From Nocardia gamkensis NBRC 108242 (lineage in GTDB: Bacteria; Actinomycetota; Actinomycetes; Mycobacteriales; Mycobacteriaceae), in contig NZ_BDBM01000054.1 in the NCBI RefSeq assembly GCF_001612985.1, positions 1-55,460 on the forward strand: a stretch of 55,460 nt of DNA, in the 5' to 3' direction. Positions 1 to 7,918 of this stretch are shown here, piece by piece. A program made the position numbers and the translations under genes. Every line of letters begins with the position of its first letter. The first letter of the stretch is position 1. Below the pieces are notes generated by a model. That model searched no databases. It was not told where the DNA came from and saw nothing but the letters and a program-made list of their open reading frames with translations.

Positions 1-150
1 CCTGCGGGGCGCGGCGGTCGTTCTGGGCGTGGCCGCGCGGGGCGTCGCCGCGCGGGGCGTGGCCGCGCGAGACCGCGCCGTGGTGGTCCTCCCCCGCGCC
101 GATCCCGCCCGCGCCCGAGTCGTCGGGGTGCTGCGGGACTTACCTGCCAT
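1..150 (-). CDS. ftsK: DNA translocase FtsK, N-terminal fragment (partial)
   Basis: An ATG on the minus strand at 150 opens a frame that stays open to the window edge, giving 50 residues beginning MAGKSRSTPTTRARAG and continuing with short RAATP-type repeats. Basic, Ser/Thr/Ala/Arg-rich N-termini of this kind precede the membrane segments of actinobacterial FtsK. The conserved order downstream of rnj and dapA (ftsK, rnj, dapA in mycobacteria, from memory) supports the call. No membrane segment or motor domain falls inside the window, so identity rests on the N-terminal composition and on synteny. The repeated G+C-rich stretch in the first 70 bases is the coding repeat itself. Confidence 0.68.
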   Translation of the reverse strand, partial: MAGKSRSTPTTRARAGSARGRTTTARSRAATPRAATPRAATPRTTAAPRR

Positions 151-267
151 GGCCCCAGGCTAGCCGCAATCGCCCCATCCGGACCATCCGCAACACTGGT
201 ACCGCCGCGCCGGGCGCTGCTTTCCGCCGGTCACCGGGACCTTCGCGACCAAGCGATGACGTTCGAA

Positions 268-285
268 TCAGACCGATCGGTCTGA
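268..285. promoter_or_regulatory. 18-bp perfect palindrome, TetR-type operator candidate
   Basis: TCAGACCGATCGGTCTGA is perfectly self-complementary with no spacer. It covers the stop codon of the TIGR03085-type gene and lies about 118 bp upstream of the ftsK start. Spacer-less palindromes with an ACCGATCGGT core are typical TetR-family operators, but no TetR gene is present nearby. It lacks a loop and a U-tract, so it is a poor terminator. The function is inferred from symmetry only. Confidence 0.4.
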
Positions 286-885
286 CTCGAGCACTGCCCG
301 GACGGCCTCCGGGGATCCGGCGGTCTCCAGCCGGACCTCGTCCCGCCCGAAGGCGTGCAGCACCAGTTCCGAGGGCCTACCCGTCAGCGTGACGACGTCC
401 TCGGACGCCGATCGCACCACCGTGCGCCTGCCGTCCGGCGTCGCCAGCTCGACCGTGACCGGCGCCTTGCGGTAGGCCATCCTGGCCGTCTTGCGCAGCA
501 TGGACCACAGCCGGTCCTCGTCGGCGGCGGGCAGTTCGCGTGGCTGCCAACCGGGCTCGGCGCGGCGCACATCCTCGTGATGCACGAACATCTCCGACAG
601 ATTGACCACCGCGTCGAGCGGACGCAGCGGCGACCACCACGGCGGACCGGTCCGCACCTGCTCCAGCAGTTCGGGAAACGGCTTGTTCGCCGCCTTCGCC
701 TGCACGCGGTCGAGATACCCCGCGAGCGGCTTCACCATGATGCCCCCCGCGGCGTCGGGCCGCCGTTCGCGAACCACCAAGTGCGCGGCCAGGTCCCGCA
801 CCGTCCACGTGCCGCAGAGCGTGCGCGCGTCCGGCCCCGCCGCCTCCATCGCTTCGACGAGTCCCCGGCGTTCCCGCTGTGCCAT
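268..885 (-). CDS. TIGR03085-type DinB/maleylpyruvate-isomerase-like metal-binding protein
   Basis: 205 residues starting MAQRERRGLVEAMEAAG. The segments TLCGTWTVRDLAAHLVVRER (residues about 24-43) and EMFVHHEDVRRAEPGW match the conserved core of the actinobacterial TIGR03085 family. This family is related to the mycothiol-dependent maleylpyruvate isomerase N-terminal fold, in which spaced histidines (here in AAHLV and VHHEDV) bind a metal. The start at 885 is preferred over the longer frame from 1059 because GGGGGTG lies just upstream and family members begin at this point. The substrate is unknown; a thiol-dependent or DinB-like role is inference. It is followed by ftsK on the same strand. 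Confidence 0.8.
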   Translation of the reverse strand: MAQRERRGLVEAMEAAGPDARTLCGTWTVRDLAAHLVVRERRPDAAGGIMVKPLAGYLDRVQAKAANKPFPELLEQVRTGPPWWSPLRPLDAVVNLSEMFVHHEDVRRAEPGWQPRELPAADEDRLWSMLRKTARMAYRKAPVTVELATPDGRRTVVRSASEDVVTLTGRPSELVLHAFGRDEVRLETAGSPEAVRAVLESDRSV

Positions 886-1097
886 AGTCACACCCCCGAA
901 CATACCGACGCCCCGGCCGCACCGCCGCACGACGCGACGCCCCGCGGGCACCGGGAGTGCGGTGCCACCCCGCGGGTTCTCGGCGTTCGCGCTCCCTATG
1001 CCGGGAAATCCCCGGCTAGCGCAATGAGAGTCGGCTCTGTACCTTGTCACTCGGCCCATCGGGTCGTGGGCCTTATGACAAGAAGGGGCAAATCCTC

Positions 1098-1478
1098 GTG
1101 AAGAAGTTTGCTACCGGTGTGGCCGCGCTCGCGGCGGTAGGTGCCGCGCTGGCTGTCAGCGCGCCCGCCGCGAACGCCTACACCAACAACTACGGCGCGA
1201 TCGCGCTGTCCACCTCCACCGGTTTGATCGGGTACTCCTACGACTACCCGAACTCGGCTGCCGCACAGCAGCGCGCCGTGAGCTCCTGCGGCGCAGCGGA
1301 CTGCCAGTCGGTGGTCTGGTTCCGCAACGGCTGCGGCGCCGTGGCGTACTCCGGTGACACCGGCACCTGGAGTTGGGGGTACGCGTCGTCGCGCCGCAGC
1401 GCGCAGGGCCAAGCCTTGGCGCGCAACGATTCCGACGCCTACATCGTGCACTGGAACTGCACGTCCAACCACGGCTGA
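1098..1478 (+). CDS. Secreted DUF4189-domain protein
   Basis: 126 residues from a GTG start with AAGGGG about ten bases upstream. Residues 1-27 form a Sec signal peptide: KK, an Ala/Val-rich core, and a cleavage site near APAANA. The mature part begins YTNNYGAIALS and holds paired cysteines in SSCGAADCQSVVWF, RNGCGAVAYS and HWNCTS. This cysteine-rich pattern is characteristic of DUF4189, a family of small exported actinobacterial and proteobacterial proteins of unknown function. It is followed by a lipoprotein gene after 29 bases with its own ribosome binding site, so the two are probably co-transcribed. Confidence 0.8.
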   Translation: MKKFATGVAALAAVGAALAVSAPAANAYTNNYGAIALSTSTGLIGYSYDYPNSAAAQQRAVSSCGAADCQSVVWFRNGCGAVAYSGDTGTWSWGYASSRRSAQGQALARNDSDAYIVHWNCTSNHG

Positions 1479-1507
1479 CGCCCGGACTTCGAGTCGAAGG
1501 AAACATC

Positions 1508-2065
1508 GTGAAGCACCGCATTTTCCGGACCACCGTGGCCGTCGTCCTCACCGCAGTCGCCTGCTCGCTGACCGCCTGCGCCTCCAATGACGACTCCTCG
1601 TCCCCGAGCACCAGCGCCAACCCCAGCCACGCGGCGGGTGAATTGGAGGGTGGCTCGGACAAGGGCGACAAGGAGGCCGGCTCCGCGCCGACCACGCCGT
1701 CCTCACCCGCACTGCCCAAGCCCTCCGTGCAGCAATTGAACGAGCGGCTGCAGAAGGCGTTCGACCCGAATGTGCCCAACGAGGAGAAGATCAGCTGGAT
1801 CCAGGCCGCCGAGCAGGATCCCTATCTGGTCGCCAACCTCGTCGAGGCCGCGAAGAAGCAGAAGGTCGCCGTCGAGGTCACCAACGTGGGCGACCCGAAG
1901 GACAACAAGCTCAAGGCCGACGCCAAGGTCACCATCGACGGCACCCCGGTGGACGACGCGTTCATCCAGTTCGTGTCCGAGGGCGGCCAATGGAAGGTCG
2001 ACCACACCTTCGCCTGCAACATCGTCAAGAGCGCGAAGATCGAATCGGCCGCCTGCCAGGAGTAA
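1508..2065 (+). CDS. Mtb12/Cfp2-like lipoprotein
   Basis: 185 residues from a GTG start preceded by AAGGA. The signal peptide ends in the lipobox SLTAC (Cys about residue 22), so the protein should be lipidated and anchored outside the membrane. A Ser/Pro/Gly-rich linker (about 25-65) leads to a globular domain with FDPNVPNEEKISWIQ, VEVTNVGD and FVSEGGQWKVDH. This pattern resembles the C-terminal domain of the mycobacterial low-molecular-weight antigen MTB12 family (DPxVP and K elements, then a beta-rich tail ending in a disulphide-type CNIV...AACQ). The function of the family is unknown. The gene ends at a strong terminator. Confidence 0.75.
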   Translation: MKHRIFRTTVAVVLTAVACSLTACASNDDSSSPSTSANPSHAAGELEGGSDKGDKEAGSAPTTPSSPALPKPSVQQLNERLQKAFDPNVPNEEKISWIQAAEQDPYLVANLVEAAKKQKVAVEVTNVGDPKDNKLKADAKVTIDGTPVDDAFIQFVSEGGQWKVDHTFACNIVKSAKIESAACQE

Positions 2066-2080
2066 GCGGTCCCGAACCAG

Positions 2081-2119
2081 CGAAAAGCGCCGGACAGCCG
2101 AGCTGTCCGGCGCTTTTCG
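2081..2119. terminator. Bidirectional intrinsic terminator between the lipoprotein gene and rnj
   Basis: A perfect 18-bp inverted repeat (2081-2098 and 2102-2119) with a 3-base loop. The arms begin with CGAAAAGC, so each strand ends the stem in a run of four T. It lies between two convergent genes and can serve both. Confidence 0.85.
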
Positions 2120-2131
2120 ATTTCCGGAAGA

Positions 2132-4150
2132 TCAGACGCCGATGACGGTCGGCACGATCATCGGCCGACGACGATAGGTGTCGGCCACCCAGCGGCCCAC
2201 CACGCGGCGCACACCCTGGGCGATCCGGTGGATATCGGTCACACCCTCGCCCGCCAGCCGCAGCAGTTCGGCTTCCACCAGTTCCGCCGCGCCGAGCAGG
2301 GCGGCGGGATCGTCGGAGAAGCCGCGTCCGCTGATCTCCGGTGTGCTCACCGCCTTGCCGGTGGTCTCGTCGATGGCGACGGTGATCGCGATGAAACCGC
2401 CCTCACCGAGCACCAGCCGGTCGGACAACGTCGACTCCCCGACATCGCCCACCGACAGTCCGTCGACGTATACGTGGCCCACCGGGACCCGGCCGACGAC
2501 CGAGGCGATGCCGTCGACCAGGTCGACCACCACGCCGTCCTCGGCGAGCACCACCCGCTCCTCCGGCACGCCGGTCGCGACCGCCAGCGCCGCGTTCGCA
2601 CGCAGGTGGCGCCACTCGCCGTGCACCGGCATCGCGTTGGTCGGACGTACCGCGTTGTACAGATACAGCAGCTCCCCCGCCGAGGCGTGCCCGGAGACGT
2701 GCACCTTGGCGTTCTGCTGGGTGACCACCGTGGCTCCGAGCCGGGCCAGGCCGTTGACCACCGCGAACACCGAGTTCTCGTTGCCGGGGATCAGCGAGGA
2801 GGCCAGCACCACCAGGTCGTCGGGCCGGATGTTGATCTGCCGGTGGTCGCCGCGCGCCATCCGCGACAGCGCCGACAGCGGCTCGCCCTGCGAACCCGTG
2901 GAGATCAGCACCAGGCGGTGGCTGGGCAGGGTCGCGGCGGCGTCGAGGTCGACGACCACGCCGTCGGGCACAGTCAGATAGCCCAGGTCCTGGGCGATCT
3001 GCATGTTGCGGACCATCGAGCGCCCGACGAAGCACACCCGCCGCCCGTACTGCTGGGCCACGTCGACGACCTGCTGGATGCGGTGCACGTGACTGGCGAA
3101 GGACGCGACGATGACCCGGCCGCGGGCCTTGCCGATGACCGAGTCCAGCACGCCGCCGATCTCGCGTTCCGGCGTGACGAAGCCGGGGACCTCGGCGTTG
3201 GTGGAGTCCACCAGGAACAGGTCGACGCCCTCGTCACCGAGCCGGGAGAAGCCGGCCAGATCGGTGAGCCGCCCGTCCAGCGGGAGTTGGTCGAGCTTGA
3301 TGTCACCGGTGTGCAGCGCGACGCCGGCCGGCGTGCGGATGGCGACGGCGAGCGCGTCGGGAATGGAGTGGTTGACCGCGAAGTACTCGCAGCCGAACGG
3401 ACCGTGCGTGGTGTGCTGCCCCTCGGTCACTTCGACCAACTTCGGGTGCAGGCGATGCTCCCGGCATTTCGCGGCGACCAGCGCGAGGGTGAACTTCGAG
3501 CCGACGACCGGGATGTCGGGCCGCAGCCGCAGCAGGAACGGCACCGCGCCGATGTGGTCCTCGTGACCGTGGGTGAGCACGACGGCGACCACGTCGTCGA
3601 TCCGGCCCTCGATGGGGCGGAAGTCCGGCAGGATCAGGTCGACACCCGGCTGCTGGTCCTCCGGGAACAGCACACCGCAGTCGACGATCAGCAGTTTGCC
3701 GCCGTACTCGAAGACCGTCATGTTGCGGCCGATTTCGCCGATGCCGCCGAGGGCGAACACGCGCAGGCCGTTCTCGGGCAGGGCGGGCGGGGCGCCGAGA
3801 CGGTCGTGCGCGGCGACCGGAGCCGCCTGGGGCTGCGGAGCTTCGGCCCGCCGAGCGCCGGACTGGCCGCGACCGCGGGCCGGGCGCCGGGGCGCCGCGT
3901 TCTGTGTCTTGGGCTCCCTGCGCGACTGCGCGGGCGCGGCCTCCTTGGCGGAGACGACCGGAGCAGCGTTCTCCTCGGCGAAGACGACCGGAGCGACGTC
4001 CGCCGTGGTCTCCTCCGACGCGGGCCGAGGCGGTGCGGCGGTCTCCGGCGACGTGGCAGGCACCGGCTGCTCGGCCGGTGCCGCGGACGGGGCGGGCGCT
4101 CCGGCGGGGCGGGAGGCGCTGCGGCGGCGACGGGGTAGGGACTCGCTCAC
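2132..4150 (-). CDS. rnj: Ribonuclease J
   Basis: 672 residues. This is a metallo-beta-lactamase/beta-CASP nuclease with 5'-3' exo- and endonuclease activity in rRNA maturation and mRNA decay. The zinc-binding motif THGHEDH is at residues 193-199. HTGDIK, DSTNAEVPG, SFASHVHR and the C-terminal segment GRWVADTYRRRPMIVPTVIGV (given in part) follow family order. The catalytic part starts near residue 125. The preceding Ala/Pro/Glu-rich stretch is a disordered extension that the mycobacterial enzyme lacks. The start is GTG at 4150, overlapping the dapA stop by four bases (GTGA), which implies translational coupling. The gene faces the terminator at 2081-2119. Confidence 0.95.
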   Translation of the reverse strand: MSESLPRRRRSASRPAGAPAPSAAPAEQPVPATSPETAAPPRPASEETTADVAPVVFAEENAAPVVSAKEAAPAQSRREPKTQNAAPRRPARGRGQSGARRAEAPQPQAAPVAAHDRLGAPPALPENGLRVFALGGIGEIGRNMTVFEYGGKLLIVDCGVLFPEDQQPGVDLILPDFRPIEGRIDDVVAVVLTHGHEDHIGAVPFLLRLRPDIPVVGSKFTLALVAAKCREHRLHPKLVEVTEGQHTTHGPFGCEYFAVNHSIPDALAVAIRTPAGVALHTGDIKLDQLPLDGRLTDLAGFSRLGDEGVDLFLVDSTNAEVPGFVTPEREIGGVLDSVIGKARGRVIVASFASHVHRIQQVVDVAQQYGRRVCFVGRSMVRNMQIAQDLGYLTVPDGVVVDLDAAATLPSHRLVLISTGSQGEPLSALSRMARGDHRQINIRPDDLVVLASSLIPGNENSVFAVVNGLARLGATVVTQQNAKVHVSGHASAGELLYLYNAVRPTNAMPVHGEWRHLRANAALAVATGVPEERVVLAEDGVVVDLVDGIASVVGRVPVGHVYVDGLSVGDVGESTLSDRLVLGEGGFIAITVAIDETTGKAVSTPEISGRGFSDDPAALLGAAELVEAELLRLAGEGVTDIHRIAQGVRRVVGRWVADTYRRRPMIVPTVIGV

Positions 4151-5055
4151 GAGAGCACCCCCGACGAGCGCAGGTCGGCGGCGAGCGATTCCAATTGCTC
4201 ACCGGTCGGCATCAGCTGGGGCAACCGCGGCTCCCCGACCTCCACACCGAGCAGCCGCAGGCCACCCTTGCTCATCGCGACACCGCCCAGCCTGGCCATC
4301 GCGGCGTGCAACGGCAGCAGCGTGGTGTTGATCTCGCGGGCGCGCACGACCTCGCCCGCCGTATACGCTTCCAGCAGGGCGCGTAACCGTTCGGGCGCGA
4401 GATGTCCGATAACGCTGATGAATCCGGCCGCGCCGACCGACAGCCACGGCAGGTTGAGCGCGTCGTCGCCGGAGTAGAAGGTCAGGCCGGTGCTCGCGAT
4501 GAGTTCGGCGCCCATGTTCAGGTCGCCCTTGGCGTCCTTGACCGCGACGATGCGCGGATGCTCGGCCAGCTTGCGGATGGTGTCACTGGCGATCGGCACC
4601 ACCGACCGCCCGGGGATGTCGTACAAGGTCACCGGCAGGTCGGTGGCATCCGCGACGGCGGTGAAATGAGCGATCAGCCCCTCCTGGGAGGGCCGGGAGT
4701 AGTACGGCGTCACCACGAGCAAACCGTGTGCACCCGCGCGCTGCGCGTTGCGCGCGAGCTCGATCGAGTGCGCGGTGTCGTAGGTGCCCGCACCCGCGAT
4801 CACGGTCGCGCGCGCGCCCACGGCATCGACGACGGCGCGCAGCAGATCCGCTTTCTCCGATTCGGTGGTGGTCGGCGATTCACCGGTGGTTCCCGAGATC
4901 GCGAGCAGGTCGACACCACGGTCGATCAGGCGGGCCGCGAGCGCGACCCCGGCATCGACGTCGAGCTTGCCGTCGGCGCTGAAGGGGGTCACCATCGCGA
5001 CACCTACCGTGCCGGACGCACGCAGCTCCGTTGGCGTCGATTCACCGTTCGTCAT
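4147..5055 (-). CDS. dapA: 4-Hydroxy-tetrahydrodipicolinate synthase
   Basis: 302 residues, the usual DapA length. It condenses pyruvate with aspartate semialdehyde, the first step of the lysine/diaminopimelate branch. Visible residues are GTTGE (T56-T57), Tyr145 in TLYDIPGRS and the Schiff-base Lys173 in AVKDAKGD. The ATG at 5055 gives MTNGESTPTELRASG; the longer frame to 5160 adds an Arg-rich stretch typical of non-coding high-GC sequence. The stop overlaps the rnj start. dapB, which acts next in the pathway, lies 11 kb away in the same orientation. Unlike in M. tuberculosis, as I recall it, no thyX lies upstream; a divergent HicB-like gene takes that place. Confidence 0.95.
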   Translation of the reverse strand: MTNGESTPTELRASGTVGVAMVTPFSADGKLDVDAGVALAARLIDRGVDLLAISGTTGESPTTTESEKADLLRAVVDAVGARATVIAGAGTYDTAHSIELARNAQRAGAHGLLVVTPYYSRPSQEGLIAHFTAVADATDLPVTLYDIPGRSVVPIASDTIRKLAEHPRIVAVKDAKGDLNMGAELIASTGLTFYSGDDALNLPWLSVGAAGFISVIGHLAPERLRALLEAYTAGEVVRAREINTTLLPLHAAMARLGGVAMSKGGLRLLGVEVGEPRLPQLMPTGEQLESLAADLRSSGVLS

Positions 5056-5151
5056 GGTCAGAAAGGCTACCCGGTCTGGGACACGCCCTCGACACCGTCG
5101 TCGGCGATCAGGCCGCAACACAGACGCGAATCCATATCGACGGCGGCGCGC

Positions 5152-5204
5152 TGATGTCATACCAGCACTTGCTCGACATCACATATGACGTCACACTGAT
5201 GTCA
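5152..5204. promoter_or_regulatory. Array of four TGAYGTCA-type boxes upstream of the HicB-like gene
   Basis: TGATGTCA occurs at 5152-5159 and 5197-5204, its complement with one mismatch (CGACATCA) at 5174-5181, and the self-complementary TGACGTCA at 5186-5193. Start-to-start distances are 22, 12 and 11 bases, close to whole helical turns. Arrays of short palindromic boxes at one-turn spacing are how MetJ/Arc-type ribbon-helix-helix dimers bind. The last box touches the ATG of the next gene, which encodes such a protein, so autorepression is likely. No Shine-Dalgarno sequence is visible, so the transcript may be leaderless. Confidence 0.6.
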
Positions 5205-5647
5205 TGGATTTGAACAAGTACACCAGTCGGCTGCGCGAGGACCTGATCGCGGCCGCGGCGCTCGGCGACGAGAAGACGCAGGCCACGGCGGCAGCCCTGG
5301 CCGCGGCTACGGAAGGCTCGGCCCGACTGGTCCTGCTCGCCGCGCTGTCGGACCTCGCCGCCGAGGTCAGCGCCGCGCTGGGTGACCGTACGGTGCACGT
5401 GTCGATCGACGGCACGGACGCTTCCATCGATGTGCGCAAGAGCACGGTGGGCGACGAGCATGCCACCTTCGAGGAGATGACCGGAGACATCAGCCGGGTC
5501 ACGCTGCGGCTGGTGGAGCAGATGAAAGCGCGCGCGGAAGAGGCTGCCGCACAGAGCGGTCAGTCCCTGAACTCGTGGCTGTCGAGCGCTGTGCACGGGG
5601 CCTTGCGCGACCAGATGCGCGGCTACGGGCCCAAACGCGACATCTGA
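5204..5647 (+). CDS. HicB-like antitoxin / ribbon-helix-helix DNA-binding protein
   Basis: 147 residues. Residues 1-75 are an Ala-rich helical domain; the middle holds VHVSIDGTDASIDVRKS; the C-terminus (about 98-147) holds VTLRLVEQMKARAEEAAAQS then SLNSWLSSAVHGALRDQ. That end is a typical Arc-type ribbon-helix-helix, with a beta strand, two helices and the SLNxWL element of HicB antitoxins. Similar actinobacterial genes are annotated as HicB family antitoxins, but no HicA toxin ORF lies beside this one, so it may be a solitary regulator. It diverges from dapA and has repeated operator-like boxes at its start. Confidence 0.7.
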   Translation: MDLNKYTSRLREDLIAAAALGDEKTQATAAALAAATEGSARLVLLAALSDLAAEVSAALGDRTVHVSIDGTDASIDVRKSTVGDEHATFEEMTGDISRVTLRLVEQMKARAEEAAAQSGQSLNSWLSSAVHGALRDQMRGYGPKRDI

Positions 5648-5657
5648 CCCAGTCGCG

Positions 5658-6857
5658 CTACCGCAACGCGGCCAGGTTGCCGCGGTCGCCGATGGCGACC
5701 TCGTCCAGTTCGAGCCAATCGGCGAGTTCGCGCAGCGCGCCACCGAGGGCGTGCGCGGTGGCCGCGGTGTCGTATCCGGGTTCGGCGAACGCGGCGGGCA
5801 CCCACAACCGTCCGTTCGCGCGTTCCGCGCGCAGGTCGACCCGACCGACGAGTTCACCGTCGAGCAGGAACGGGAAGACGTAATAGCCGTGCACCCGTTT
5901 GTGTTCCGGGGTGTAGATCTCGATGCGGTAGTGGAAGTCGAAAATCCGTTCCGTGCGGGCGCGGAAGAAGATCAGCGGGTCGAACGGGCACAGCAGCGCG
6001 GCGCCTTCGACGCGCCGCGGTGTCGCGGCGCCCGCCCGCAGATAGGCCGGTTTCCCCCAGCCCGGTACCTCCACCGGGATCAGCTCACCAGCGTCGACCA
6101 GATCGGCGATGGCGGGTTCGGTCTGGGTGCGATGAAGACGGTAATAGTCGCGCAGGTCCGCTTCCGTGCCGATGCCGTGCGCGGTGGCCGCGCGAAGCAC
6201 CAGCTCACGGACGGCGTCCGGTTCTGCGACGTCGCGCGCCAGCACCTCCGCGGGCAGCACCCGCTCGGTCAGGTCGTAGTGCCTGGCGAAGCCCACCCGG
6301 GTCGCTACCGACAGCGCGCCCGCCGCGAACAGTTGCTCGCAGATCATCTTCGTATCGCTGAGGTTCCACCACGTGCCCTTCGGCCGGGGCTTGTCCAACT
6401 CCAGGTGGCGCTCCACCTCACCCGCGGTGGCCGGGCCCACCGCGGTGATCACATCCAGGATGTCTTTGCCCAGGGTCGGGTTGCGCTCGACCACCTTGCG
6501 CATGCCGGACCAACGCCCGTGCTCGTAGCGCCGCATCCGCCAGCGCAACAGCGGCCAGTCCTCGACCGGGATGAGCGCGGCCTCGTGCGCCCAGTACTCG
6601 ACGAGCGCCCGCGGCCGCCGCGCGCCGTCGCTCCACGCGGCCTGATCCAGCAGGGTGCGATCGTAGGGCCCGATCCGGCTGAACACCGGCGCGTAATGCG
6701 CCCGCACCACCGCCGACACCGAATCCAGTTGCAGCAACTGGGTCCTGTCCAAGACCCCGAGCACCGTCCGCCGCGTCGCCCGCCCGGGCCGGCGCACCCC
6801 GAAACCCTGCGCCGCCAAGGCCGTTCGCCGCGCCGCCGCCGCACCCATCTTCCGCAT
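5658..6857 (-). CDS. Winged-helix DNA-binding domain protein, YcaQ type
   Basis: 399 residues starting MRKMGAAAARRTALAAQGFG. The LLQLDSVSAVVRAHYAPVFSRIG block, the WAHEAALIPVEDWPLLRWRM block and the late YVFPFLLDGELVGRVDLRA block belong to the DUF1006/HTH_42 winged-helix family that includes E. coli YcaQ. Some members act as DNA glycosylases on interstrand crosslinks, so a DNA-repair role is possible but inferred. An ATG three codons downstream is an alternative start. The frame extends upstream to 7229 but there overlaps the next gene and is Pro/Arg-rich. It ends 10 bases from the convergent HicB-like gene. Confidence 0.85.
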   Translation of the reverse strand: MRKMGAAAARRTALAAQGFGVRRPGRATRRTVLGVLDRTQLLQLDSVSAVVRAHYAPVFSRIGPYDRTLLDQAAWSDGARRPRALVEYWAHEAALIPVEDWPLLRWRMRRYEHGRWSGMRKVVERNPTLGKDILDVITAVGPATAGEVERHLELDKPRPKGTWWNLSDTKMICEQLFAAGALSVATRVGFARHYDLTERVLPAEVLARDVAEPDAVRELVLRAATAHGIGTEADLRDYYRLHRTQTEPAIADLVDAGELIPVEVPGWGKPAYLRAGAATPRRVEGAALLCPFDPLIFFRARTERIFDFHYRIEIYTPEHKRVHGYYVFPFLLDGELVGRVDLRAERANGRLWVPAAFAEPGYDTAATAHALGGALRELADWLELDEVAIGDRGNLAALR

Positions 6858-6898
6858 GACCGGCAACCATGCCACGAGGCACCGACAGAATCGCGCCG

Positions 6899-7918
6899 TC
6901 AGGTCGAGACGGTCACCGCGCCGGTGGTGTCGATCTCGGTGCGGCGGTCCCGGTCCGACGCGGTGGCCAGGACGGTGGCCAGGACGCGGCGGCCGGTCGG
7001 GAGGATGCGGACGGTGACCGAACCATCGTTCGCGGCGTCCAGTTCCCGGGTGGCGGCGTCGATCACTTGCCTGCGGACCCGATGCGGGACGCCGGTGAAT
7101 CCGCCGTCGTCGAGCAGGATCACCTCGACGCCGCGGGAGCGGGCTCCGCGGGCGGCGCTGCTGAGCTGATCGGTGGCCAGCTGCGGGGCCCGCAGGCCGT
7201 CGCGCAGTTCGGCTTCCAGGAGCCTGCACTGTTCCCGCTCCGCGGCGGTGAGTTCCTCCCCGTCGGCGATGCGTTCCAAGATCGGGCGCGCCACCGCGTC
7301 CAGCCGAGCCAGCTGACGGGTGCGTTCGGAGTTCTCCGCGGCCATCGAGGCCTCGGCGGCGGCACGCATGGCCGCCTCCTCGCGCAGCAGGCGCAGCGAA
7401 CGCTGGGTGGGCCGCATGATCGCCGCGAACAGGGAGACCCCCGCGACCGTGGCGACCGGCACGATCGAGCCGACGACGACGCCCACCCGCAGGCCTGCCA
7501 CCACACCGACCACGGCGATCACCACGCCGATGCCCGCGACGCCCAGCCAGGCCGCGGCCGAACGTCCACGCAGCACCAGCACGGCGAGCACATAGGAGGC
7601 GGCGAACGCCGTCCAGACCTGCTTCGACCAGCCGTGTTCGACATCGAACGAGGTCAGGGTCGTGGCCAGCGGCCCGGAGGCGGCGACGAACACGGTCGCG
7701 GGCCAGGGCAGCGGATCGGTCGGCGCCACCAGTACCACGACACCGGCCAGCGCGAGCACGACCAGTGCCGCGACGGCGGCGGCCACCGGCGATTCGGAGA
7801 AGTTCCTGATCATGTACAGCACGATGGTCGCTTCGAGAACGACCAGGAACAGCCAGGCCGCGCGGTCCCGCAGTCCGAGCAGATCCCGCAGCCCGAATTC
7901 GGTTTCCCGCTCAGCCAT
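6899..7918 (-). CDS. Membrane protein of a two-component operon, kinase-like without a clear ATPase
   Basis: 339 residues from MAERETEFGLRDLLG. Residues about 18-165 hold five or six hydrophobic segments. A coiled-coil-like stretch rich in Ala/Glu/Arg (about 170-215) follows, then a domain of about 110 residues ending in LLDDGGF and VRILPTGRRVLATVLA. The arrangement is that of a histidine kinase, but I see no phosphoacceptor H-box and no N/G boxes. It overlaps the kinase gene by eight bases (ATGGCTGA), so the two are probably translated together. A role as an accessory sensor or modulator of the kinase is inference. Confidence 0.7.
   Translation of the reverse strand: MAERETEFGLRDLLGLRDRAAWLFLVVLEATIVLYMIRNFSESPVAAAVAALVVLALAGVVVLVAPTDPLPWPATVFVAASGPLATTLTSFDVEHGWSKQVWTAFAASYVLAVLVLRGRSAAAWLGVAGIGVVIAVVGVVAGLRVGVVVGSIVPVATVAGVSLFAAIMRPTQRSLRLLREEAAMRAAAEASMAAENSERTRQLARLDAVARPILERIADGEELTAAEREQCRLLEAELRDGLRAPQLATDQLSSAARGARSRGVEVILLDDGGFTGVPHRVRRQVIDAATRELDAANDGSVTVRILPTGRRVLATVLATASDRDRRTEIDTTGAVTVST

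Noticed and set aside
2228..4138. 636-residue open frame on the plus strand opposite rnj
   Set aside because: His/Arg/Gln/Gly-rich translation with no motif, fully antisense to a conserved gene; a third-position GC artefact.
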